In this document: positions 1 through 8,400 of the stretch, in pieces
How positions within the stretch are numbered: the first letter of the stretch is position 1
Layout: each line of letters starts with the position of its first letter
Assembly: GCA_002342685.1 (NCBI GenBank)
Contig: DDQN01000019.1
Coordinates: 1-9,480 of the forward strand
Source: Vibrio sp. UBA2441
GTDB taxonomy: Bacteria; Pseudomonadota; Gammaproteobacteria; Enterobacterales; Vibrionaceae
DNA length: 9,480 nucleotides
Direction of reading: 5' to 3'
Notes under the pieces: model-generated
Databases searched by the model: none
Seen by the model: only the letters and a program-made list of their open reading frames with translations
What the model was told of the DNA's origin: nothing
Translations under genes and position numbers: made by a program

Positions 1-34
1 CATTGAGCTATCTGGAATCTGAAATGCCAACACA

Positions 35-102
35 ACCCCAGATCCTGAATAGGTGCTTGCGCACCTTTCAGGATGACGATGGGGTGAGTGCTGCCCCTCA
101 TC
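35..102. repeat. Nested palindromic intergenic element (two hairpins)
   Basis: Positions 42-49 plus 51-56 pair with 61-74 to form a 14-bp stem with one bulged T at 50 and a 4-nt loop (57-60). The outer CCCC at 36-39 could pair with GGGG at 81-84. Alternatively, GGGG 81-84 pairs with CCCC 94-97 in a second hairpin (78-102). The element lies just downstream of the DUF4250 gene on its strand. No T-tract follows the main stem on the minus strand, so it does not look like a standard intrinsic terminator. Its form resembles the dispersed REP-like palindromes of gammaproteobacterial intergenic regions; that identity is inference. Confidence 0.55.
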
Positions 103-115
103 GCGTTACTCGCTG

Positions 116-307
116 TTACCGAAACTGTTTTGCTTGCGGTAAAAACTCAAAGCCAGCGGTGGCGAGTTTGGCTTCCAACGCCGAACGGTCTATATCAAAA
201 AACTTCACCAGTTCATCGAGATCGCCGTTAAAATCGTCGCGCAGTCTCAAATTAACGATGCTCATCAGCATCACCGTATCCATGCTGGCAAATTTACTCA
301 AATCCAT
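116..307 (-). CDS. DUF4250 domain-containing small protein
   Basis: This encodes a 63-residue protein that I recognise as DUF4250 family. Family-typical features are the N-terminal MDLSKFASMD, the MLMSIVN-x-RLRD stretch at about residues 13-24, the acidic DLDEL segment (29-33), and the C-terminal AGFEFLPQAKQFR ending. The family is uncharacterised, normally about 55-65 residues, so this copy is full length. No signal peptide, membrane segment or cysteine is visible, which suggests a cytosolic protein. The ATG at 307 is preceded on the minus strand by a good GAGGAG ribosome site (about 313-318). It lies 31 nt downstream of yaeP on the same strand and is probably co-transcribed with it. A palindrome fills most of that gap, so expression of this second gene could be uncoupled from yaeP. 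The function is unknown. Confidence 0.92.
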   Translation of the reverse strand: MDLSKFASMDTVMLMSIVNLRLRDDFNGDLDELVKFFDIDRSALEAKLATAGFEFLPQAKQFR

Positions 308-318
308 CAGTACTCCTC

Positions 319-339
319 ATTTGGGGTCAGACCCCAAAT
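319..339. repeat. Perfect palindrome between yaeP and the DUF4250 gene
   Basis: Left arm ATTTGGGGTC (319-328) and right arm GACCCCAAAT (330-339) are exact reverse complements around a single central A (329). The element overlaps the last base of the yaeP stop codon and ends one base before the purine-rich ribosome site of the DUF4250 gene. In RNA it would fold into a tight GC-cored hairpin, whose tip would open to form a loop. I recall this GGGGTC/GACCCC core recurring in many proteobacterial genomes, sometimes near REP-associated transposases, but cannot verify that here. No T-tract follows, so termination is unlikely; transcript stabilisation or a mobile REP-like unit are alternatives. Confidence 0.75.
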
Positions 340-542
340 CAATCTTCGAAGTCAGAGATAAGCAGGTTCGCGGCAGCAAAAGCAGCGCGTTCTCTTACAT
401 CTTTAGGTAGGTTTTCGTCCGACGCAATATCATTTAATGTTTTTAAGGTACAGGTGATCGCCTGAGGAATGTAACCTTGATCGCCGCTACCAATTTGCGC
501 ATACAGTTCACGAACCAGGTTACAACAGTCGTATATTTTCAT
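339..542 (-). CDS. yaeP: YaeP family (UPF0253) protein
   Basis: This encodes a 67-residue protein of the YaeP/UPF0253 family. Recognisable family features are the N-terminal YDCCNLVRELYAQIGSGDQG stretch (about residues 4-23), the following YIPQAI, and the C-terminal AAFAAANLLISDF. The length matches the family (about 66 residues). It is predicted to be soluble and cytosolic. Its biochemical role is unknown; in E. coli yaeP sits near yaeQ and rof, but here its partner is a DUF4250 gene. The ATG at 542 is chosen because an AGGA ribosome site lies 8 nt upstream on the minus strand and because it gives the family-standard N terminus. A candidate promoter lies 36-64 nt upstream. The TGA stop overlaps the palindrome at 319-339 by one base. 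Confidence 0.92.
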   Translation of the reverse strand: MKIYDCCNLVRELYAQIGSGDQGYIPQAITCTLKTLNDIASDENLPKDVRERAAFAAANLLISDFED

Positions 543-577
543 TATTCATATCCTAATAAAGCTTACTATTGAAAAAG

Positions 578-606
578 AATATACACGCAGAGGAGGGTGA
601 AAACAA
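578..606 (-). promoter_or_regulatory. Candidate sigma-70 promoter of yaeP-DUF4250
   Basis: On the minus strand, TTGTTT (606-601) is followed after 17 nt by TATATT (583-578). The -10 matches the consensus at 5 of 6 positions; the -35 matches at 3. Transcription would start near 571, giving a leader of about 28 nt before the yaeP ATG at 542. Spacing and position fit, but this is a by-eye call with no experimental support. Confidence 0.4.
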
Positions 607-681
607 AACCTAACTATGTTTTGCTCCACCGGAACGGGGAGCACCGTGGCCGGCGCCGTCCAAATCAGATTATTTATCCGT

Positions 682-720
682 AAAAACGCCGCAAGTATAT
701 CCTTATAGGCGGCAATTTTT
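682..720 (-). terminator. Probable intrinsic terminator of the DUF533 gene, T-tracts on both sides
   Basis: GCCGC (688-692) pairs with GCGGC (709-713). An inner TATA/TATA stem (696-699 with 704-707) closes a TCCT loop (700-703), with an asymmetric bulge between the two stems. On the minus strand the hairpin is followed by GTTTTTA (687-681). On the plus strand it is followed by AATTTTT (714-720). It lies about 80 nt beyond the stop of the DUF533 gene and insulates that gene from yaeP. The arrangement would permit termination in both directions, although no plus-strand gene precedes it in the window. The 5-bp outer stem is short, so efficiency is uncertain. Confidence 0.6.
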
Positions 721-790
721 CGTCCATGAAAAATAGCTTTTACTACAAAATAACCTGATTTAATGAGGTTGTGTTGGCCACTGGCAGGGC

Positions 791-1492
791 TTAACTATTC
801 ACCTGACTTTCTAACTGAGCAACCAGATCGTCGGCTAATCCCAGTTGACTGGCTAACTCTTTCAGATACGCTTTTTCCATAAAGTTCTGTTCATCAGCCA
901 CTAGTAGCGAGGCTAAATAAACCTCAGCAGCCTGCTCAGGAGAAGAGATACCACGGGCAACTTCACTAGGGTCTAAAGGTTTCTCTAATTCCGACATCAC
1001 CAGTTGATTCACTGAATCATCCGCGCCAAGGTTAGCAACGGCTTGCTGGATCTTCTCTTTTTCCTGCGCATCCACATGGCCGTCTGCCTTGGCGGCAGCA
1101 ATCATCGCTTTTAAAATCAGCATGCTATGCGCATTCTCGTCTAGTGAAGAGGCACTTACTGATGAGCCACCTATTGAAGGTTCAGACCTTGGCGCTGCTT
1201 CAGGTTGAGAAGGCTGCTTGGCCTGCCAGTCGTTATATGCTTTGAAGGCCAATGCCCCCAATGCAGCCGCACCACCAATTCCTGCGGCCTTTTTACCCAT
1301 TTTTCTGGCCTTTTTAGACCCCATCAATAAACCAATCAGGCCACCACCCACAGCGCCAGCACCAAGGGCTGTCAGGTTGTTTTTGTCTTTAGCCATGTCA
1401 CCGAGGCCAGACGCCCCTTGTTTTACCGTGCTAGTGCCTTGTTTAACCAAGTCAGAGTTAAGCGCTTGGTTCAGTAAATTTTTCAGATCCAT
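791..1492 (-). CDS. yebE: DUF533 family inner-membrane protein with TerB-like domain (YebE type)
   Basis: This encodes 233 residues with the layout of E. coli YebE (DUF533, about 220 residues). A polar N terminus (1-38) is followed by two Gly/Ala-rich hydrophobic segments at about 40-58 and 69-84. A basic stretch (SKKARKMGKK, 59-68) separates them. Next comes a Pro/Ser-rich linker (93-118) and an all-helical TerB-like C-terminal domain (about 120-228). The family signature of this domain is visible as AMIAAAKADGHVDAQE (129-144), with KPLDP at 171-175 and the FMEKAYLKELA helix at about 204-214. The molecular role is unknown; E. coli yebE is known as a CpxR envelope-stress regulon member. The ATG at 1492 has a strong AGAGGTG ribosome site (1497-1503) four bases upstream. 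It is a lone gene: the next minus-strand genes are beyond a probable terminator, and its upstream side is a long gene-free region. Confidence 0.92.
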   Translation of the reverse strand: MDLKNLLNQALNSDLVKQGTSTVKQGASGLGDMAKDKNNLTALGAGAVGGGLIGLLMGSKKARKMGKKAAGIGGAAALGALAFKAYNDWQAKQPSQPEAAPRSEPSIGGSSVSASSLDENAHSMLILKAMIAAAKADGHVDAQEKEKIQQAVANLGADDSVNQLVMSELEKPLDPSEVARGISSPEQAAEVYLASLLVADEQNFMEKAYLKELASQLGLADDLVAQLESQVNS

Positions 1493-1574
1493 AGTTCACC
1501 TCTTTTCGTTATATACCCATAAACTTGGAGGCAAAAACGGCAGATCTCAACCCAATTTACATTTCTATACAAAC

Positions 1575-1627
1575 TATACTTAAGTGACCTCAAGATGCAG
1601 GATTCATCTTGAAGTTACTTGAGTTTA
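1575..1627. repeat. Long imperfect palindrome (intergenic repeat-like hairpin)
   Basis: The core is CAAGATG (1591-1597) pairing with CATCTTG (1605-1611) around a 7-nt loop. The pairing extends outward through T1590/A1612, skips a C/A mismatch, and continues as 1581-1588 with 1614-1621 (with G/T wobbles) and 1578-1580 with 1622-1624. A T/T mismatch (1577/1625) is followed by the last pairs, 1575-1576 with 1626-1627. The total is about 20 pairs. Neither strand has a T-tract after it, so it is not a typical terminator. Its outer sequence (TATACTTAAGT with ACTTGAGTTTAATA) looks like a degraded dispersed palindromic repeat. That it recurs elsewhere in the genome is inference. Confidence 0.6.
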
Positions 1628-1782
1628 ATAGCTGACGATGAATGATAGGTACTGATTTAAATTGATAATATCAGCAGTTTATTAATTAGTGGTTGCTTAT
1701 TGATGTGTATTTTAAAATTTCCTCATATAAGCGAAGTTAGATATTTGATTCTGGATGTGAATTTCATGGGTAATATTTTACC

Positions 1783-1810
1783 TTAATCGTGTCTGTTATT
1801 TAATTATAAT
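1783..1810 (+). promoter_or_regulatory. Candidate promoter of the small gene and the giant RHS gene
   Basis: A perfect TATAAT lies at 1805-1810, with TTAATC at 1783-1788 as a weak -35 (16-nt spacer). Transcription would begin near 1817 and leave a leader of about 230 nt. The inverted repeat GGTAA-TATT-TTACC (1769-1782) directly abuts the -35 and could be an operator. The surrounding DNA is so AT-rich that chance matches to a -10 are likely, so confidence is limited. Confidence 0.3.
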
Positions 1811-2046
1811 AAACTCAGTAGCGTTGGATTTAATATTATTTACATTTAAGTCAATAAATAATAAGTGTCTATTTATTTGTTGTGCGCCGCATTTTTACTC
1901 CTTTTATATTTCAAAGTTATTGGTTTTCTTTATTATCCCTCCGCAAATTAATGTATCTACCTATTTGTCCTTATGTCGTTTAACTACGAAGGGCGGTAGC
2001 GTATCCAAATAACCTTACTCTTTACTTGCAACCTGCTGTCTCTTAT

Positions 2047-2427
2047 ATGAATACTTCAAAGTCATACACTATTTTATTAATGATTGTATCAGTAATTATA
2101 ATTACTGCATGTATATTTTATTATTCTAATATAGAAGCTTATCCTGCCAAAATTAATAACCAGATAGATCAAGAAAATCTGGTTGTTAATAATGAATTAA
2201 AACCATTAAGTGAGGAAGCTGAGTATCCCTCTCCGGTACAACAACTCCAGCAAACGGTGGTTCACGGATTGATTAATGCGGATGCCCCCGGGTTGCCCTT
2301 GTTGGAAGGGGATCTCGCTGAGTTTTCACAAAATAATATCATCCAGAAATACCCAATGCCTGAAGAGTTGCAACAGCTAAAAATGCAGTTAAAGCAGCTA
2401 CAAGCAATGACCACAGATAAACGTTAA
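2047..2427 (+). CDS. Small membrane-anchored or lipoprotein-like protein upstream of the RHS gene
   Basis: I do not recognise this protein. From the ATG at 2047 it is 126 residues; an in-frame TTG at 2026 would add seven. Neither start has a visible Shine-Dalgarno sequence, and the ATG is preferred because it places a short Lys-containing n-region before a hydrophobic stretch (residues 8-26). Within that stretch ITAC (19-22) fits a lipobox with Cys22 as the modified residue, so it could be a lipoprotein. A non-cleaved single-pass anchor is the alternative, because hydrophobic residues continue after the Cys. The rest (about 28-126) is hydrophilic and would be periplasmic. It is Gln/Glu-rich and ends in a likely amphipathic helix or short coiled coil (MPEELQQLKMQLKQLQAM). 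Its stop lies 17 nt before the giant RHS gene, so the two are probably co-transcribed. An accessory, anchoring or export role for the RHS protein is inference from position only. Confidence 0.65.
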   Translation: MNTSKSYTILLMIVSVIIITACIFYYSNIEAYPAKINNQIDQENLVVNNELKPLSEEAEYPSPVQQLQQTVVHGLINADAPGLPLLEGDLAEFSQNNIIQKYPMPEELQQLKMQLKQLQAMTTDKR

Positions 2428-2444
2428 AGCCCTTTCTAATCTCA

Positions 2445-5400
2445 ATGAAAGCCCCTATGAGCCGTAACGATAAAGTGAAACCGATGAACCTTATACCCTT
2501 AAAAAACAGATTACTCCCTATAAGCTTATTTTTAGTGGCTAGTTTAATGAGCGCCTTTTCAATAACGGTATCTGCTAATGAGGCGATAGCCTTGTCTGGT
2601 GATTTTTCTGTCTCAGGCGGTCAAGCTAGTTATTCATTACCCATTTCCGTTGCGCCGGGCAGAGCAGGGCATCAGCCTGACTTGAGTTTTGAGTATCGAA
2701 GTGATTCACCAAATGGGTTGCTGGGCATGGGGTGGAGCATTGGCGGTCTTTCTTCTATTACTCGTTGTGAAAAGAATATTGAAAAAGACGGCCGTTGGGG
2801 CGGTGTGGCTTTCAATGACAATGATCGTTTCTGTCTAGACGGACAAAGGTTGATAGCGGTCACCGGGAAAGACGGCCAAAACTTGACTGAATATCGGCTG
2901 GAAAACAACGGTTACGCAAAAGTGGTTTCTTTTGGACGGCAGGGAAACGGGCCTCAACATTTTAAAGTCTGGTATAAAGATGGTTCTCTTTTGGAGTATG
3001 GCGTAACCAGCAATTCCAGAGCGCTGCTACCTGAAAGTGCCAATGTTTATAAGTGGGCGATAAGCCGTTCTGTTGATAGCGGCAAAAAAAATGCGATAAG
3101 TTATTCTTACAATGCCATCGCTGTACCATTTTCCAATGGGGGGACTCCTTCAGTAGATAGCCATACACTTTTTTCTATCTCTTACACTGGTGGCAAGGTT
3201 CAGTTTAATTACCAAAATAGAGATGACGCAACCTATCAGTACCTTTATGGTGGCAAATTAGTTCGAAACAAGCGCATTAAAAATGTCGTGGTTTTTGATA
3301 GCCAAAACAAACCGATTAATACCTATAACCTTGCTTATCGTTATTCTCCAGCAACCTCAAGAAGCCAGTTAACCAAGCTGCAAGTTTGTTCTGATTCAGC
3401 GTGCAGCACCCCTATCAATTTTACTTGGCAATCAAAAAAACAGAACAGCTATGTGCAAACATCTACCATTGTAGGGCCGCGTTTTTTTGACAAAAATAGA
3501 GATGGACAATTTAGCACCTACGGTATTACCAAGTTTGGTCGCCAAACCTATCCAAACCGGTGTTCGAGAAATAATCGAATCGTAATTCAAGGCAATAGTA
3601 TTAAAGACCTTAATGGAACGGTGACTTACGGCCATAGTGAAAGCTATGCACTAATAGGAAACGTGACAGACCTTTCGTTAAGAAAAGAAAGTTATATTTG
3701 GACAAATTATAAAAACTTCGAATGTGGAAGTGATAATAATCCGAAGCCTATGGTTACCGTAGAACTCGACCCCAAAACCTGTATTGACGGCGTCTATCAG
3801 ACGGTTGTTAATGGCACTGTTCAGCGTAAGTCCTATTGCAATAAAAACCGCAAGAAAAATATGGTTGGTGACTTTAATGGTGATGGAAACCAAACATTGC
3901 TAAGCGATCCTTTTTTCAATTTCCAGTTGGTCGGTGACATAGATAATGACGGTATAGATGATTATTTAGTAAAGAATGTCGCTTCAAACTATACGTCTGT
4001 AGACTACTACCTTTCATCAAAAAAGCATGTAAAAAATAATTTTAAAGGACTTTCACATGAAGTCGGCCATCAATTTGTCGATATCAACAATGATGGTTAT
4101 TTAGATCTGGTCAGCTACATTCTTGGCAAGAAAAAAATCATAATTCGAGAGTTTAATGGTCTGGAGTTTTCCAGAGTTCCAAAGCAACTCTCTGTTTCTG
4201 GGAAGGTAGACTATATACACTTTTCAGATCTGAATAATGATGGTTTTCCAGAAATGTTCGTCAACAAAAGGTTCTACCTTAATCAAGCCGGGACTATCAA
4301 TTTTAGCAAGGTGTTACTTGATCTAAATAGACGTGAAAAAGTCACTATAAGTAGCCCAGACATAAATAGTGATGGTTGGCGTGACTTGGTTATCTACCAT
4401 GAAAAAGTAATTGCGCAAAGTGATAAAGAAGACGAAATAAGTAATGGCTGGAGTCGAACGGTAAACGAAGCGCAATACATAAAAAAATCTACGCCCGCAG
4501 TGCAAGACAAAATCCAAACCATTCGCGAATTTGGTATCAGCTACAACATTGAATACAAACCCGCCTCAGACAAAAATGTCCATACCCAGAAACCTTATTA
4601 TAGATACCCGATCCAAAACAGTACGCCACGTCGTTATCTGGTATCCAAAGCGACGAAATCGCCAAAAGGCTATGCGGCAACAACCTATGAATACCATTAC
4701 GAAGGCGCAAAGTCTCACATCAAAGGGGGCGGCTTCTTAGGTTTTGCCAAAATAACCGAAACCGAAAAAGCCGATGTTGTCACCAAAACCGTGACCGATT
4801 ACGAGCAGTTATCCCTGCCAAAAGCAGGCAAACCCATCAGAAGCCGTATTTATAAAGGGGATAACAAACTGATCTCTGATATCAGTTACCGCTATAAGGT
4901 AAACAGCAATCAGGGCTATAACGCACGTTACTATCAGGTGTATGCAGACCGAGTCGACAAAAAGCAATATAGCCTCAACGCGGCCACCATTGAAAAACAA
5001 GAAATTATTAGTAGAACTCTGGATAAATTCGGTAATCTGAGCAGTGAAAGTAGCACCATTTCAAGCCCTTTGAGTACCGATGCCGGAAGCTTTACCACCG
5101 CAACCAGTTACGAATATGTTTCTGGCGGGATCAATAAAAATCATCATATTTACGACATCACCAGCGTCAGTAATATCTCCAACTTAAACCAAACCCTAAG
5201 CCAGTTTGCATCGGGCATGAGTAAATACTGCGGCACTAACGGGCAGGTTTATTTTAAACCCAATGATCATATCGTGTTGATCCATGGCGATATCGATGTG
5301 CCTCTTGTATTGCAAAAATATGACCAGTATTTTCAATACCAAACCTCCGGCAGTAAAGTGGACTTGGATGGGCTGACCTCTTATCAGGGGTCATTAACCG

Positions 5401-8400
5401 CCATCACCGCGGCACAGTTTAACGCGGCCAACCCAAACTCGTGTGGCAGTTATTCGTATGCGGATAGCGATGGTGATGGAAATATGGAGTTTCGGACCAC
5501 GCGCACGACACAAACTCAGTTAGTCTCACAAACTGGCGATAACTTCTGGAAAGTGGGTGCAATAAAGTCGGCTCACAATGTGGTTACTGATAACAAGAGC
5601 AGTCAGACGCGTGCTGTACTTAATCAAATGACCTATGACAGCACAGGTTTACTTCTCAGCAAAACCACGCAGGCATCGGACTATGCCGGTAATGGCGACA
5701 TCAGTACATCCGGAAAACAGCTGGTTAACGAATACCGTTATGACCAATGGGGTAATGTTGTCAGCCAAGCCGTATCAGGCACAGGATTAGCGAAAAGAAC
5801 CTCTCAAACCGTTTATGACGATAAGGGCTTATACGTTAGTCAGATTATCAATGCAAAAGGGCACACCAGCACGCTAGATTATAATTCGAGAGGCTTATTA
5901 ACATCGAGCACCAGCCCGCTAAAAGGTCGCCACTCCGGTTATAGCTACGACGAATTTGACCGGTTCAAAACGGAAACCCAACCGGGTACGAATAATATTA
6001 CTCGTTATCGTTATGCGCTGGGACAGCAGTGTTCTAAAGCCTTAACCACCACTGTGAGCTGTTCAATTATTGATCCGGCCACCGGAGGCGAGGTGGTGAC
6101 CCATTTTGACTATGCCGGAAGAGAAGTACGCAGGCTGCATAATGGTTTCAGCGGCCAGAGAGTGGTAGTGGATACCGTCTGGGACAGAAACGGCCGAAAA
6201 AGAAAAGTCACTCGTCCACAGTTTCTTGGTAAGAAAACAGCGGCGCCCGTGGTCACCTTTGACTACGATGAGCTGAACCGGGAAATCTTGAAAACAGAGC
6301 CCTCAGCAAAGGTTAAGTCCTCTGCGAAGGGGGAGTATTCAGATAAAGATGGTGTGGCTAGGTACCACACTGATTATGATGGCTACCAAACCACAATGAC
6401 CGATGCCAAGGGGGGAGTACACAGCACCACCACTAACGTGCTGGGTTATATATTGAAAAAAAGCGAGCCATTATCCGCAGAGCAAACCTACCAGTACTAC
6501 CCTGATGGAAAACTACACAGCTCAACCGACTCTGCCAATAATACCACCATCGAGTACGATAGTTTAGGGCATCGTACTCGTTTGATAGACCCGGATATGG
6601 GTACATGGGATTACCGCTACAACCTAGCAGGGGAGCTTGAGTATAAAAAAGACGCCAACGGTGTTGTTACCAGTATTGAGTACGATGTGCTGGGGAGAAA
6701 AACCAAACAGACCGAAGGTGGCAGTGTTTCTACATGGCGCTATGACGAACGTGGCGCCCTTGGCACACTATCGGGTTTCGAAGGTAACGGCAGCCGCACG
6801 GACTATTTTTATAATGAAAAAGGCTTAACCGAAGAAGTGGCGGTGACCGTCGACGAGGAGAAATTCAGCACTCATTATACCTACGATAATTTTGAACGAG
6901 TTATGAGAGAGGTTCGTCCAAATGGCTTAAATACCTCATTAGCCGGTATTGCCAGCTCTGCCAGCAGCAATGATGAGCGTATCGCCGTGGAGTACGTTTA
7001 TAACCCGTATGGCTATATGTCAGCAGTACGTAGCCCGAAAAGCTATGCCGACGAAGCGTTCACCAGTGCCAGCTTCCGCGAAGAGATCCGCAAGTTGTTA
7101 AAAGAGGCGATAGAACAGGCCAACGAATACCTAAGCAAGGCCGAACGCTACGCTACTCAGACCGAGTTTTTTAACCAGAAAGCCGCAGAATACAACCGTA
7201 AAACCGTGAATGTGCATAACCTGGACAGTTCATCACAGGCGATGCTCGGCAATGGTTACCGTTACAAGCAGTGGTGTAACAGCCAAAAAGTGTGTTATCT
7301 GCGCCCGGCGACCTGGGTTATCTTGCACGATGACGTCTCCATTCCACTGGACATTACACTGGAAGGAGCGATATACCGCCTGACCACATCGCTAGCCAAT
7401 AACAACAAACCGGGGATCAGGAACTATGACGCCACAGTGCATGCGGTGGATGAAAATGAATTTAACAGCCAGAGCTTAATGCCGGCGCACGACTATCTGC
7501 TGACCGACTACGACAAAAATGGCGTCAAAGACCTGATGAGCAACAATGATATCTACGTTGCACAGGCCGACAGTGCCACCCGAACCGAGCTGCTGTTTGC
7601 GGCCGACGATCTGAGCGAGGCGGGCAACATCGCCAATCAGCGATATAAGTTTTATACCGAGCTGGCCAGCAAGTTAATCAACGTGTCACAAGAGGTTGCC
7701 GTATTGAGCGGGCTCTATTGTGAGTACGCCAATCAACTGGGTGGCAAGATGCTGGATGGCACGCAAGATAACGCCGTTTCCCGTAACGCGTGTGACAACA
7801 CCCAGCAGAGCAGTCAGGCAGAACACCTGAATACCATTCTGACCCAGTCGGAGTTGCAAGAGTCGGTATCCAACAAGACGTACACTTATTATTGGCAGCG
7901 CAGAGAAACCGACGCCTATGATCACACCTTGTCAGAAACGTTGGGCAATGGGCTGGTGAACACCTATAGCCATAACGCCAATACCGGCAGGCCAGAGTTT
8001 ATTACCACGTATAAAGGCGATGTGTTGTGGAATCAACGTAATGGTGCATCAAACAGCACAGGGAAAAAACTCCGCCTGTTGTATTACAAATACGATGACC
8101 ATAACAACGTTATCGAACGAAGAGATGATGAGCTGGGCATCACCGACACATGGCAATACGATGCGCTGGATCGGGTGGTCAGAAACGACATCGCATTATC
8201 AGAAAAAGACAAACATGGGCCGAACAACCCCGATTTTGTTACGCCATTTATCTATAGCTATGACAAGCTCGGCAATATCACCTCTAAAACAGGCATTGGT
8301 GCTTATCAGTACAGTAAGATCAAAGCTGGGCCGCACGCCGTTACCACGGCCAATGGGCTAAATTACCAATACGATGCCGCTGGCAACATGCTCAGCGCCC

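Larger units (their letters stand above)
1493..2046. other. 554-nt gene-free region between divergent genes, AT-rich in its right part
   Basis: This stretch separates the divergently transcribed DUF533 gene and the plus-strand pair. Its left 130 nt holds the upstream region of the DUF533 gene and a long palindrome (1575-1627). From about 1630 the base composition falls to roughly 18-28% GC per 60-base line by hand count. I see no ORF in this part with a ribosome site or recognisable product. It contains a short inverted repeat, GGTAA (1769-1773) with TTACC (1778-1782), next to a candidate promoter. The remainder (about 1817-2046) would be a long untranslated leader of the small gene. No riboswitch or tRNA is apparent. 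Confidence 0.6.

Noticed and set aside
42..74. Hairpin considered as an intrinsic terminator of the yaeP-DUF4250 unit
   Set aside because: The stem is strong, but no T-tract follows it on the minus strand, so it was listed as a repeat instead.
3..410. 135-codon plus-strand ORF over the left end
   Set aside because: It runs antisense through the well-recognised DUF4250 and yaeP genes and has the Ser/Leu-rich composition of a shadow frame.
1218..1583. 121-codon plus-strand ORF antisense to the DUF533 gene
   Set aside because: Its Pro/Ala-rich translation mirrors the Gly/Ala-rich coding strand. It is a shadow of that gene.
1824..2012. 62-codon plus-strand ORF starting with TTG in the AT-rich region
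   Set aside because: It has no ribosome site, a Phe/Ile/Tyr/Cys-rich translation typical of random AT-rich DNA, and no recognisable domain. It is more likely untranslated leader.
3489..4395. DxDxDG loops considered as EF-hands of separate calcium-binding domains
   Set aside because: Spacing and the following hydrophobic residues fit VCBS/FG-GAP propeller repeats of TcB-like proteins rather than paired EF-hands.
8020..8361. 113-codon plus-strand ORF inside the RHS gene in another frame
   Set aside because: The RHS frame carries clear YD motifs across this stretch, and the alternative frame shows no domain.
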